Shown one piece after another: positions 53,915 to 64,000 of a stretch of 64,000 nucleotides of DNA. The notes below the pieces were generated by a model that was given only the letters and a program-made list of their open reading frames with translations, searched no databases and was not told the origin of the DNA. A program made the translations under genes and the position numbers. The DNA is from Paenibacillus odorifer (GTDB lineage: Bacteria; Bacillota; Bacilli; Paenibacillales; Paenibacillaceae), in NCBI RefSeq assembly GCF_000758725.1, contig NZ_CP009428.1, positions 3,410,001 to 3,474,000 of the forward strand. The letters run 5' to 3'. Numbering within the stretch: the stretch's first letter is position 1; each line of letters opens with the position of its first letter.

Positions 53915-56566
53915 ATGAAAAAGATTGGGGCAGGTTTTATATTCTTACTTGTGATGTGCGCAGCCTTATCCACAACTGCGTTCGCGAAACAGCCTTATTC
54001 ATCCTATTGGTTTCCGGAGCAATTGCTTCAGTGGAGTCCGGCATCCGACCCGGATGCGGCATTTAACCGGAGCACAGTCCCGCTGCAGGACCGTTTTGTA
54101 GCAGATGGAGTCAACGCTCATGCAACCAAAGCGCCAAAAGTCATGGCTTTATCAGCACTGAACCCGGGAACAAGCGGAGTTCCATCGCAGGGTTCAAGCA
54201 AATTCGAAGCTAACACATTTACCTATTGGCAATATGTTGACAAGCTGGTCTATTGGGGTGGTTCCGCGGGCGAAGGGATCATCGTACCTCCAAGCGCTGA
54301 TACGATCGACGCAGCTCATAAAAATGGCGTGCCGATTATCGGAACGGTGTTCTTCCCACCAACCGTATATGGCGGGAAGTATGAATGGGTCAAGCAGATG
54401 CTTCAGCAGAATAGTGACGGCTCCTTTCCTGCTGCTGACAAGTTGATCCAGGTTGCGAGCCATTACGGATTTGACGGCTGGTTTATTAACCAGGAGACTG
54501 AGGGCGGAACACCGGCCGACGCACAGCAAATGAAAGCTTTCCTAAGTTATCTGGAATCACACAAGTCAAATTCTATGCACATCGTATGGTATGATTCCAT
54601 GACCAATGAGGGCAGTATCAGTTGGCAAAATGCACTTAACGACAAGAATGCGATGTTCCTGCAAGACAATAAAAAGCAAATTACAGACAATATGTTCCTG
54701 AACTTTTGGTGGAAGGATCTTAAAAGCTCGGCAGAGAAGGCTAGAAGCTTGGGCAGAAGTCCATATGACTTGTATGCAGGCATCGATGTCGAAGCCAAGG
54801 GTTACGATACAAAGGTGAACTGGAATCTGTTGTTTCCGGATAAAGATCCTGCCGTTACTTCCCTTGGTATTTACCGCCCGGATTGGGCTTTTAACAGCGC
54901 AGAGAGTATGGAAGAATTCTTCGTACGCGAGAACAAATTCTGGGTGGGTCCAAACGGGAATCCGAGTAACACCTCGAGCGATCAAGCCTGGAAAGGTATC
55001 GCAAACGATGTGATCGAATCATCACCAGTAAATGAGCTGCCTTTCACCACTAACTTCAACACGGGAAGCGGACAGAAATATTTTGTACGAGGGAAGCAGG
55101 TGCGGGATAAGGGCTGGAACAACCGGAGTCTGCAGGATATTCTTCCCTCCTGGCGCTGGATTGCAGACAGCAAAGGTACCCCGCTTTCACCAGTGCTCGA
55201 TTGGTCCGATGCCTATTACGGCGGCAGTTCGCTGAAGGTATCAGGCGTGCTGAACCCTAACAATGCGACACATCTGAAGCTCTACAAGACCGACCTTAAG
55301 ATCGAAGCAAGCACAAAGCTGTCTATTACGTACAAAACACAAAATAAGCCAAGCCTGAAGGTTGGTCTCGCTTTCGCAGACCATCCCAACCAATATGTCT
55401 TCCTTAACGTGAAGGATAAGACATCGCCAGACTGGACTACTGAAACATTGAATTTGACCCCATACAAAGGGAAACGGATCGTAGCGTTGTCACTGTATTT
55501 TGACTCTAAGGATGCGATTAATAATTACAACATTCAAATTGGCCAGCTCTCTATTCAAAATGCTAATGACTCGATCAAACCATTGCCCGCGGTTCGCGAT
55601 CTTAAGGTCACTCAATCCGATTTCCGCAATGGTATTTATGGAGACGCCCGATTACAGTGGAAACAGCTTGACCAGCAGGTCAAACAATACGAAATCTATC
55701 GTGTACTGCCAGATGGTAGTGAAATGTTCATAGGTGCAACACCAAATCATGTGTTTTACGTTCCTGAGATACGAAGAATAGACAAAGAAACGGTCACAGT
55801 ATTGAAGGTTGTTGCCATCAATGGAAGATACGAGCAAGGTCAACCCTCTAGCGTGAAGATCAGCTGGCCGGATTATCCAAAGCCGATTGCGGAGTTCAAG
55901 GCTGATCGAACCCTAGTGGCTCCAGGCGAGAGCGTAAACTTCACCGACCTGTCGACTGAAGTGACAGAAGGATGGTCATGGACCTTCGAAAGCGGAAGCC
56001 CGGCGGTCAGCACATCGAAGAACCCAGTTGTGACATTCGCTCAGGAGGGCGTTTATAGCGTGACGCTAACTGCAACCAACAGCTCGGGCCAAGACACAAT
56101 TACGAAAAAAGGGCTCATCACAGTGAGCAAGGAAGCTAGCGCAGTGAAAAATCTGGCACTTGGTAAAACTGCAACAGCCGATCATGCCTGCGGGGAAAAG
56201 GAAGGGGCACCTAACGCCGTAGATGGTAAAGTGACGGATAACAGTAAATGGTGCGCAATTGGCAATCTGCCCCATTGGCTTCAGGTTGACCTCGGCGCCG
56301 AACATCAACTCAGCACTTTTGTCATCAAGCATGCTGAGAGCGGAGGAGAGTGGTCCGGTTTTAATACCAGTGATTATACGATTCAGGTCAGCAGCGACGG
56401 AACGAACTGGACGGATGTTGTCAACGTCCAAGGAAACTCGGCTGCCGAGTCGACTGATTCAATTGCGTTAGTAAAAGCCCGCTATGTAAAATTATTGATT
56501 CTCAAACCTACGCAGGGAGCCGATACAGCAGCGCGGATCTATGAGTTTGAAGTGAAGGGATTATAA
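53915..56566 (+). CDS. secreted GH85 endo-beta-N-acetylglucosaminidase
   Basis: The 883-residue protein has a signal peptide (1-25, KKIGAGFIFLLVMCAALSTT, cleavage near AFA-KQ), the GH85 domain (about 27-400; SYWFPEQLLQWSP, catalytic Asn192 and Glu194 in GFDGWFINQETEGG), a galactose-binding-like domain (about 400-550), a fibronectin-like segment, a PKD domain (about 655-740, WSWTFESGSP) and an F5/8-type C domain (CBM32, about 745-883). It cuts the chitobiose core of N-glycans on host or fungal glycoproteins. Start ATG 53915 after GGAGGAG; the open frame from 53741 is not coding. Confidence 0.87.
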   Translation: MKKIGAGFIFLLVMCAALSTTAFAKQPYSSYWFPEQLLQWSPASDPDAAFNRSTVPLQDRFVADGVNAHATKAPKVMALSALNPGTSGVPSQGSSKFEANTFTYWQYVDKLVYWGGSAGEGIIVPPSADTIDAAHKNGVPIIGTVFFPPTVYGGKYEWVKQMLQQNSDGSFPAADKLIQVASHYGFDGWFINQETEGGTPADAQQMKAFLSYLESHKSNSMHIVWYDSMTNEGSISWQNALNDKNAMFLQDNKKQITDNMFLNFWWKDLKSSAEKARSLGRSPYDLYAGIDVEAKGYDTKVNWNLLFPDKDPAVTSLGIYRPDWAFNSAESMEEFFVRENKFWVGPNGNPSNTSSDQAWKGIANDVIESSPVNELPFTTNFNTGSGQKYFVRGKQVRDKGWNNRSLQDILPSWRWIADSKGTPLSPVLDWSDAYYGGSSLKVSGVLNPNNATHLKLYKTDLKIEASTKLSITYKTQNKPSLKVGLAFADHPNQYVFLNVKDKTSPDWTTETLNLTPYKGKRIVALSLYFDSKDAINNYNIQIGQLSIQNANDSIKPLPAVRDLKVTQSDFRNGIYGDARLQWKQLDQQVKQYEIYRVLPDGSEMFIGATPNHVFYVPEIRRIDKETVTVLKVVAINGRYEQGQPSSVKISWPDYPKPIAEFKADRTLVAPGESVNFTDLSTEVTEGWSWTFESGSPAVSTSKNPVVTFAQEGVYSVTLTATNSSGQDTITKKGLITVSKEASAVKNLALGKTATADHACGEKEGAPNAVDGKVTDNSKWCAIGNLPHWLQVDLGAEHQLSTFVIKHAESGGEWSGFNTSDYTIQVSSDGTNWTDVVNVQGNSAAESTDSIALVKARYVKLLILKPTQGADTAARIYEFEVKGL

Positions 56567-56596
56567 TATACCCTATTACGACATTCTAATATTACA

Positions 56597-56643
56597 GCAA
56601 ATAAACCGTAGGCCACTTGAGGGGCTGCGGTTTATTTGCTTTA
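56597..56643 (+). terminator. terminator after GH85
   Basis: GCAAATAAACCG (56597-56608) pairs with CGGTTTATTTGC (56628-56639), extended inside by GTAGGCC / GGGGCTGC, followed by TTT. Confidence 0.78.
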
Positions 56644-56664
56644 ACACTAATGATAGCTGAAATC

Positions 56665-56699
56665 AAAAAAAAGAACCTGATTTATCTCATCAGATTCTT
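56665..56699 (-). terminator. minus-strand terminator-like hairpin
   Basis: Minus strand: AAGAATCTGAT pairs with ATCAGGTTCTT and is followed by TTTTTT. Pointing this way it has no obvious gene to end; on the plus strand the hairpin is followed only by ATATATTG. Confidence 0.5.
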
Positions 56700-56760
56700 A
56701 TATATTGCATATGAAAAGACACGATGATATAATCAACTCACGACTGATATTCAAAGGTTA

Positions 56761-56800
56761 GGCATAATAATTGCATCTTATATATTTATATTATCATGCC
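56761..56800 (+). other. hairpin in the leader or promoter region of the rph-like gene
   Basis: GGCATAATAA (56761-56770) pairs with TTATCATGCC (56791-56800), one bulge, followed after 17 bases by a T-run (56817-56823). The 20-base loop is long. It may be part of an attenuator or simply AT-rich promoter DNA. Confidence 0.3.
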
Positions 56801-56852
56801 GTTAAATTCTTGTCAATTTTTTTCTCAATTTAATAGTTAGGAGCGATAATAA

Positions 56853-59468
<2,616 letters not shown>

Positions 59469-59516
59469 TGGTTGAATCACGAATGTAGTTTGACAAATCG
59501 AATCTTTTGAATTATT

Positions 59517-59547
59517 TTTAATAGTGAATTTTTAATTCATTATTAAA
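59517..59547. promoter_or_regulatory. TetR operator, site 1
   Basis: TTTAATAGTGAATT-TTT-AATTCATTATTAAA: 14-base arms with one mismatch, ending 13 bases before the TetR gene start. A related palindrome lies at 60282-60310. Confidence 0.65.
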
Positions 59548-59560
59548 GGTGAGGGGCAAT

Positions 59561-60169
59561 ATGCAGTCTAAAAAAGACGAAGTAAAACAGGAAATTGAAT
59601 CCGCTGCTTTAAAGGTATTTTTCCGAAAAGGCTTTTCTGATGCCAAAATGAATGATATTGCCGATGAAATTCAAATTTCTGTTGGCAATATTTATACTTA
59701 TTTTAAAAATAAAAAAGAGTTGTTCTATTCGGTTGTTCCCCCGTCTTTAGTGGACTATTTGAAGAATGTGCTAGTGGAAAATATTCGTATCGATAACCAG
59801 ACTTTTTTTGATGATGTTAATAATGAGAAAAAATCAGCTATCGTTCAAGAGCAAATAAATATATTAACCCAGTACAGCAGGCAGATTGTCATTATTTTTG
59901 AAAAGAATAAAGGGACCGTATATAGCAATGCCAAAAACGAGCTGATCGATCTGATGATCGAAACTAAAAGACCCTATATAAAAGATCATTATAAAAGATA
60001 CGAAATCGGAACCGAAGAAAATATGATTCTGCTGAAGATCATCGCGAACAATGTCATCAATATGATTCTGGATTTATTAAAGCACGAGATGAGCGCCGAT
60101 AGCCGGAGAAGGATTTTTGAGGCATTAAGCTTATACTGGCTGCATGGACTAAAAAGCTTAAACGAATAA
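59561..60169 (+). CDS. TetR-family transcriptional regulator
   Basis: The 202-residue protein has a DNA-binding domain (MNDIADEIQISVGNIYTYFKNKKELFYSVV, about residues 24-54) and a helical ligand domain of the TetR_C group. ATG 59561 follows GAGGGG. Matching operators before its own gene and before the amidohydrolase at 60342 suggest it represses both. Confidence 0.84.
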   Translation: MQSKKDEVKQEIESAALKVFFRKGFSDAKMNDIADEIQISVGNIYTYFKNKKELFYSVVPPSLVDYLKNVLVENIRIDNQTFFDDVNNEKKSAIVQEQINILTQYSRQIVIIFEKNKGTVYSNAKNELIDLMIETKRPYIKDHYKRYEIGTEENMILLKIIANNVINMILDLLKHEMSADSRRRIFEALSLYWLHGLKSLNE

Positions 60170-60223
60170 CATCAATGCGCCGAATTTAGGTGTGGGGTAG
60201 AACTGGGGCGCAACGCAGCAATG

Positions 60224-60278
60224 AGGGACAACCAAGTGGATATGCACATTTAGCATCTACGAGGGTCCCTATTTTTTT
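60224..60278 (+). terminator. terminator or attenuator between TetR and amidohydrolase genes
   Basis: AGGGAC (60224-60229) pairs with GTCCCT (60265-60270), followed by ATTTTTTT. The long interior can form GATATGC / GCATC-type pairing. Normal terminator of the TetR gene is the simplest reading. Confidence 0.6.
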
Positions 60279-60281
60279 AAT

Positions 60282-60310
60282 CCAATAATGAATTAATTAT
60301 TCATTTTTGG
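60282..60310. promoter_or_regulatory. TetR operator, site 2, before amidohydrolase
   Basis: CCAATAATGAAT-TAATT-ATTCATTTTTGG: 12-base arms with one mismatch. The core AATAATGAAT / ATTCATT matches site 1 (59517-59547). It lies 31 bases before the amidohydrolase ATG. Confidence 0.6.
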
Positions 60311-60341
60311 GCGGTGTAATCAAGAAACGGGGGAAGTTACG

Positions 60342-61667
60342 ATGAAGACAGGTTATGCGTTTATGGACTGTAATGTTATTTATGGAGATGCGAAAAAAGG
60401 GACTGATTCCCATATGACGATTTTGATTGATGAAAACGGCTTGATTCAGGAGATCGGGAAAGCAAGCGCTGTAACTGTCCCCACCCATTTCCAAACGATC
60501 GATTGTTCGGGGAAATATGTGATGCCCGGTCTCATCAACGCGCATGTCCATCTTTTTGCCGATGGTAAGCCGTTTACGCTGTCTGCCAGTGAAGGGCTGC
60601 TGAATTTTGCGTTTCATCATATTTTGGATACGAGACTGGGCAGAAACATGTTGAAGAGACGGATGAAAAAAAATGCCCTAACCGCACTGCATTCCGGAGT
60701 AACAACGATACGTAGCGTAGGTGAATTTTTTTATACTGATGTTCAGTTGAGGGATGATATTAAGGCAAATCAATCTATTGGACCTAATCTTTTGGTATCT
60801 GGGTATTTCCTGAGCGTAACGGATGGCCACGGTGCACCTTATTTGGCTTTGGTCGGTGATTCACCATGGGAAGGGAGAAGAAATGTAAGAATCAATGTAA
60901 AAAACGGAGTGGACCTAATCAAAATATGTGTAACTGGCGGGGTCACTGATGCCAAAAGGATCGGAGAAGCAGGCCGCTTGCAAATGACGGAAGAAGAGGT
61001 GGCTGCCATTTGCGAGGAAGCTCACAAAATTGGGATGCGTGTGGCGGCACATGCAGAAAGTACCGAAGGTGTAAGAGTTGCGTTAAAGGGTGGAGTGGAT
61101 ACTATTGAACACGGCGCGGTGATGGATGAGGATATGATCAGGCTGTACAAAAATAATCCCAGAGCCTTAAAGGGCTACACCGCTGTGATTCCTACTTTAC
61201 AAGCAGCTTATCCCAGTGCGAAATTAGATCCGATCCTGACAAAGTTGAATACAACCATTAAGGAAAATGCCCGGCTTGTGTATGACTCTATGTTAACAGG
61301 GCTACAGCAGGCTATAGAACATGATATCAAAATCGGTGTGGGAACGGACGCTGCTATGTCCTATGTAACCCACTATGATCTTTGGCGTGAGCTTGATCAT
61401 TTCATGCGACAAACAAAGCTGAACGCAAGTGAGGTTATTGAACTAGTAACCAAATCAAATGCAGATATTTTGGGAATCGATCACCTGACAGGTTCTATAG
61501 ATGTGGGCAAATATGCGGATTTAATCATGATGGAGCAAAACCCATTGGAGAACATAAAAGCTTTGTCTGATGTAGCTATGGTTATGGTCAGAGGGAATTT
61601 ATTACAAACACCATCTGTGACCAGAATTCAAGCAGTGGACGAGCTGCTGGATACGGTTTGGATTTAG
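60342..61667 (+). CDS. metal-dependent amidohydrolase (imidazolonepropionase / Xaa-Pro dipeptidase-like)
   Basis: The 441-residue amidohydrolase-superfamily enzyme has all five metal or catalytic positions: INAHVHLF (His-x-His), Lys in DLIKICVTGG, His in RVAAHAES, His in TIEHGAVMD and Asp in VGTDAAMSYV; the ends form the usual beta-sandwich (GKYADLIMMEQNPLENI). It belongs to the group with Pro-dipeptidases and organophosphate-type hydrolases; substrate unknown. Expression appears to be controlled by the TetR protein at 59561. Confidence 0.82.
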   Translation: MKTGYAFMDCNVIYGDAKKGTDSHMTILIDENGLIQEIGKASAVTVPTHFQTIDCSGKYVMPGLINAHVHLFADGKPFTLSASEGLLNFAFHHILDTRLGRNMLKRRMKKNALTALHSGVTTIRSVGEFFYTDVQLRDDIKANQSIGPNLLVSGYFLSVTDGHGAPYLALVGDSPWEGRRNVRINVKNGVDLIKICVTGGVTDAKRIGEAGRLQMTEEEVAAICEEAHKIGMRVAAHAESTEGVRVALKGGVDTIEHGAVMDEDMIRLYKNNPRALKGYTAVIPTLQAAYPSAKLDPILTKLNTTIKENARLVYDSMLTGLQQAIEHDIKIGVGTDAAMSYVTHYDLWRELDHFMRQTKLNASEVIELVTKSNADILGIDHLTGSIDVGKYADLIMMEQNPLENIKALSDVAMVMVRGNLLQTPSVTRIQAVDELLDTVWI

Positions 61668-61676
61668 GAGTTACTC
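61667..61676. repeat. single arm matching the MerR-type palindrome
   Basis: GGAGTTACTC at the end of the amidohydrolase gene is the exact reverse complement of GAGTAACTCC at 61717-61726. It could be a second half-site for the same regulator or form a hairpin with it in mRNA. Confidence 0.35.
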
Positions 61677-61707
61677 AGATATTCCAAAACAAAAGAAAAA
61701 CCCCCTC

Positions 61708-61738
61708 TTTACTATGGAGTAACTCCATACCTTATGAT
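61708..61738 (+). promoter_or_regulatory. MerR-type promoter with 19-bp spacer and palindrome
   Basis: TTTACT (61708-61713), a 19-base spacer, and TATGAT (61733-61738). The spacer is almost filled by TATGGAGT-A-ACTCCATA (61713-61729), a perfect 8-1-8 palindrome. A long 19-bp spacer with a centred palindrome is the signature of promoters that MerR-family activators twist into shape. It lies 68 bases before the ATG at 61806. Confidence 0.65.
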
Positions 61739-61805
61739 ACCCTTTGTCAGGACAGATGACCTATGTAAGCCTGCAAATCATCAATCACTCAAAGGAGACA
61801 AGGAT

Positions 61806-63626
61806 ATGGATCAACAATTGAAGCAAAAGAATCAGTTAAAACAAATTAGCGAGATAATAATGAATTGTGTCGAACGTGATGAGGAGAAGATTGTTCAGTT
61901 CTTCTCAAGTCTAGTTAAATGTGAAACCCCTAGCCCTCCAGGTGATACGCGTGAGGCAATGGCGATGGTTCAGAGTTACCTCGACATCGAGGGACTTCCG
62001 TACAGGCAAGTCAACGCCAAAGATACCATGCCAAATATCATTTCTTCGGTGCAAATGCCAAGCGAGGGTAGGTATCTGATGTTCAACGGACATCTCGATG
62101 TACTGCCTGCTGGAGATGAACCCGGGTGGACTGACGATCCATGGAGCGGAAAGATTGTGAACGGTCGGGTATGGGGACGCGGGACGTCAGATATGAAGGC
62201 AGGCGTAACGGCGATGCTTTTCGCCTACACGTATCTATCACAATTACGCGATCAACTGAAGGGCAAACTATCGCTTACCATCGTCTCCGATGAAGAGACT
62301 GGATATGGACGGGGCACCGGCTTTATGTTCGAGCAGATCGAAAGCGAAATGGAAGCCGACTGCGTCCTCAGCGCCGAACCCTCTGGAACGGATGCGATTT
62401 CGTTCGCCTCGAAGGGTTACATGCAGTTTTCTGTACGAGTGGCGACACGGGGAGCTATATCCGGGTATCCTAACGAAAGCAAAAGCTCGATCCGTATCGC
62501 CACCGATATCATCCGCGACCTTGACGAGTTGGAAGGTATCGAAGTAGACGTTCCCTCCTCGATTACGGATATACTCTCTAATCCGCAGCGGCGTGAACAG
62601 TACAACGAGTCCAGAGGAGAAGGTGCGGCTGAGATTCTGCCATTAATCACGGTTAATGTTGGTACGATCGAGGGTGGCAATTCACCTAGTGTCATTTCAC
62701 CTGATTGTATATTCTCGGTATCCGTTGTTCTTCCAGTCGGAGCTGATCCGTATACGATTTTCTCGAAAGCCAGAGATATTGTTGCTCGCTATCCCGAAGC
62801 AGAAATCAAATTGGAAGGCGTCGATTCGGCGGATGTATCGGATCCAGACAGTGAGATGGCTAGGATCTTGCAGGAGACGGTAGAAGATTTGGGGTGGAAC
62901 AAACCGGTGCTGGTTCCTGATGTTGCAATTTCCGATTGTCGGTACTGGCGTTATCGTGGTACGCCTGCTTTCTGGTATGGTCCGGACGGAAGCAATTGCA
63001 GCGCGGCCAATGAGTCGGTATCGATCAAGGAATTGCTGCATCTGGTTCGCACCCATGCCTTAGCGGCAACGCAGTACCTCATGAATAATTATATAGAAGA
63101 AGACACAGAAGAAAAAAGTGTTGAAGGATCAGCAGTGTCTGAAGAAAAACCTAAGTTCGCTGCACACAAACCAGAGATCAAATCGCTGCCGGCTCTGCGC
63201 GTCGCCCGCATCATGGCAAAAGCGAAGAGCTTTAATCACATCAACCTTATCATTGGTCCAATGTTTAATCAGCTCTACCTCAGCCTTACCCAGGCAGGTG
63301 TGATTGTTGGTGCGGTATCGCTAGCCACCTTTGAGGAAGACGTGGACGGTAACGGGTTAATTGTGACTGCCGCATTTCCTGTCGGACCAGAGGTTGTCTC
63401 CGGAGACGGATTCGAGGTCGTAGTACTCTCTGGTGTTGAAGCGGCTGTAACGACGGTCCACCGTGGCTCAGAAAGCACTGCTGCCACCTGGAATAATCTC
63501 CGACGTTGGATTAGTAGAGAGGGGTATCGGTCTCAGGAAGTATACCGCGAGTTCTACATCGTGGCTCAACCGAATCCGCAAGAGCTCTGGGCTACCGAGT
63601 TGCAGCAACTCGTCACACGACGCTAA
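61806..63626 (+). CDS. M20 peptidase-like protein fused to GyrI/BmrR-type ligand-binding domain
   Basis: The 606-residue protein starts at ATG 61806 after AAAGGAGAC. Residues about 30-430 are M20 (ArgE/DapE type): His96 in NGHLDVLPAGDEPGW, Asp129 in VWGRGTSDMKAG, Glu163-Glu164 in SDEETGYGRG, then SAEPSG. Two conserved His are missing: the lid His is Ile218 (RGAISGYPNES) and the C-terminal metal His is Ser399 (SNCSAANESVSI). Residues about 455-606 resemble the effector-binding domain of BmrR/Rob/GyrI (AVTTVHRGSESTAATWNNLRRWI, EVYREFYIVAQPNPQELWATEL). Peptidase activity is doubtful; a ligand-binding or drug-sequestering role is possible. Convergent with a regulator carrying the same domain type. 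Confidence 0.75.
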   Translation: MDQQLKQKNQLKQISEIIMNCVERDEEKIVQFFSSLVKCETPSPPGDTREAMAMVQSYLDIEGLPYRQVNAKDTMPNIISSVQMPSEGRYLMFNGHLDVLPAGDEPGWTDDPWSGKIVNGRVWGRGTSDMKAGVTAMLFAYTYLSQLRDQLKGKLSLTIVSDEETGYGRGTGFMFEQIESEMEADCVLSAEPSGTDAISFASKGYMQFSVRVATRGAISGYPNESKSSIRIATDIIRDLDELEGIEVDVPSSITDILSNPQRREQYNESRGEGAAEILPLITVNVGTIEGGNSPSVISPDCIFSVSVVLPVGADPYTIFSKARDIVARYPEAEIKLEGVDSADVSDPDSEMARILQETVEDLGWNKPVLVPDVAISDCRYWRYRGTPAFWYGPDGSNCSAANESVSIKELLHLVRTHALAATQYLMNNYIEEDTEEKSVEGSAVSEEKPKFAAHKPEIKSLPALRVARIMAKAKSFNHINLIIGPMFNQLYLSLTQAGVIVGAVSLATFEEDVDGNGLIVTAAFPVGPEVVSGDGFEVVVLSGVEAAVTTVHRGSESTAATWNNLRRWISREGYRSQEVYREFYIVAQPNPQELWATELQQLVTRR

Positions 63627-63643
63627 GCTATAAATTAAATTTT

Positions 63644-64000
63644 CTACTTTATAGCAAGACTGATTTTCGTGACAAAGTCTTCTCCTCTATTGGTTGACAA
63701 TGCATTGACCAAATATTCTTCATAAGCATTACCGGATACATGAAACCCTCTATCCCTAATTTCATTTAACAGGAACGGATAAACTTCCGTTATGCTCTCA
63801 TAGCTGCCTTTATGATAAAGAATGGCATAAAGACCTGCGGATTTTAATTCGGCATTCGGAGTTTCAGTGTGAACAAACAAACGTTCAACTCGGTTAAACC
63901 GACCATGCAAGATATCCTCTTTGCTAGTCACAGAACCAATGAAAGCTGGACCTTTCATTCCTGTTTGCTCTAAAAAAACTTCATAATCGTAATTCCATTC
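63644..64000 (-). CDS. ligand-binding C-terminus of probable MerR-family regulator, partial
   Basis: At least 118 residues; the gene runs off the right edge (reading EWNYDYEVFLEQTGMKGPAF from the edge). The sequence has the effector-binding-domain pattern (LKSAGLYAILYHKGSYESITEVYPFLLNEIRDRGFHVSGNAYEEY, split here at conserved AGLYAILYHKGSY). The ATG at 63958 is internal. In MerR regulators such as BmrR/BltR this domain follows the DNA-binding helix and binds hydrophobic drugs. The N-terminal part is outside the window, so the MerR assignment is inferred, supported by the MerR-type promoter at 61708. Confidence 0.65.
   Translation of the reverse strand, partial: EWNYDYEVFLEQTGMKGPAFIGSVTSKEDILHGRFNRVERLFVHTETPNAELKSAGLYAILYHKGSYESITEVYPFLLNEIRDRGFHVSGNAYEEYLVNALSTNRGEDFVTKISLAIK

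Noticed and set aside
60181..60278. Possible T-box or other riboswitch before the amidohydrolase (hairpin, GAGGGTCCCT, T-run)
   Set aside because: No T-box core (GGNACCGCG-like), too short for the specifier stem, and the hairpin is well explained as the terminator of the TetR gene.

Overview
The window looks like a chromosomal segment from a Gram-positive, plant- or soil-associated member of the Paenibacillaceae, most likely Paenibacillus. This is inferred from moderate GC, strong GGAGG ribosome sites, several TTG/GTG starts, CcpA-type cre sites, YesM/YesN-type two-component systems paired with LplB/YtcP-type sugar permeases, and many secreted glycoside hydrolases. No rRNA, tRNA, CRISPR array, transposase or phage gene was found.

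Layout. (1) 1-10450: edge of a GNAT gene, then a LysR regulator and a ten-gene co-directional operon (N-acetyltransferase, cystine-type ABC importer, two luciferase-like flavin monooxygenases, M20 deacylase, SolA-like flavin oxidase, DinB-like protein). It matches the Bacillus subtilis ytlI / snaA-tcy-cmo-sndA locus for uptake and salvage of S-substituted cysteines, but its make-up differs. (2) 10475-20407: carbohydrate module with cre site, two permeases, a binding protein, a YesM/YesN pair and a family 2 glycoside hydrolase whose last ~25 codons are frameshifted. (3) 20408-28750: a repeat-rich gap, a 913-residue protein of unknown family on the minus strand, a ketopantoate-reductase-like gene divergent from a TetR gene, a 49-residue membrane peptide, and a TetR-MFS-flavin monooxygenase cluster in which the monooxygenase is broken. 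(4) 28753-41245: second carbohydrate module: YesM/YesN pair, binding protein, multidomain GH9 cellulase with a frameshift in its CBM3, two permeases and a second binding protein. Neither sugar importer has its own ATPase, as is usual where a shared MsmX-type ATPase serves several importers. (5) 41271-46628 (minus): OmpR-type two-component system and a heterodimeric ABC exporter with one degenerate ATP site. (6) 46953-53742: two aldo-keto reductases (the second has an internal stop), a GH43 beta-xylosidase divergent from an ArsR-like regulator with a large C-terminal domain, and two kinase-fold phosphotransferases. (7) 53873-64000: secreted GH85 endo-beta-N-acetylglucosaminidase, rifampin phosphotransferase, a TetR gene with matching operators before itself and an amidohydrolase, and an M20-like protein fused to a GyrI/BmrR-type ligand-binding domain. 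That last gene has a MerR-style promoter and lies convergent to a partial regulator carrying the same kind of ligand-binding domain.

Most notable: the M20/ligand-binding fusion, which has lost two conserved histidines and has a MerR-type 19-bp-spacer promoter; the uncharacterised 913-residue protein with a hairpin beside its ribosome site; a leader of about 65 nt shared by two unrelated genes (8951-9015 and 34074-34140); and two genes that seem to need a start codon other than ATG, GTG or TTG. Four genes carry disabling changes (GH2, GH9, aldo-keto reductase, flavin monooxygenase), so either local gene decay or base-level sequence errors must be considered.
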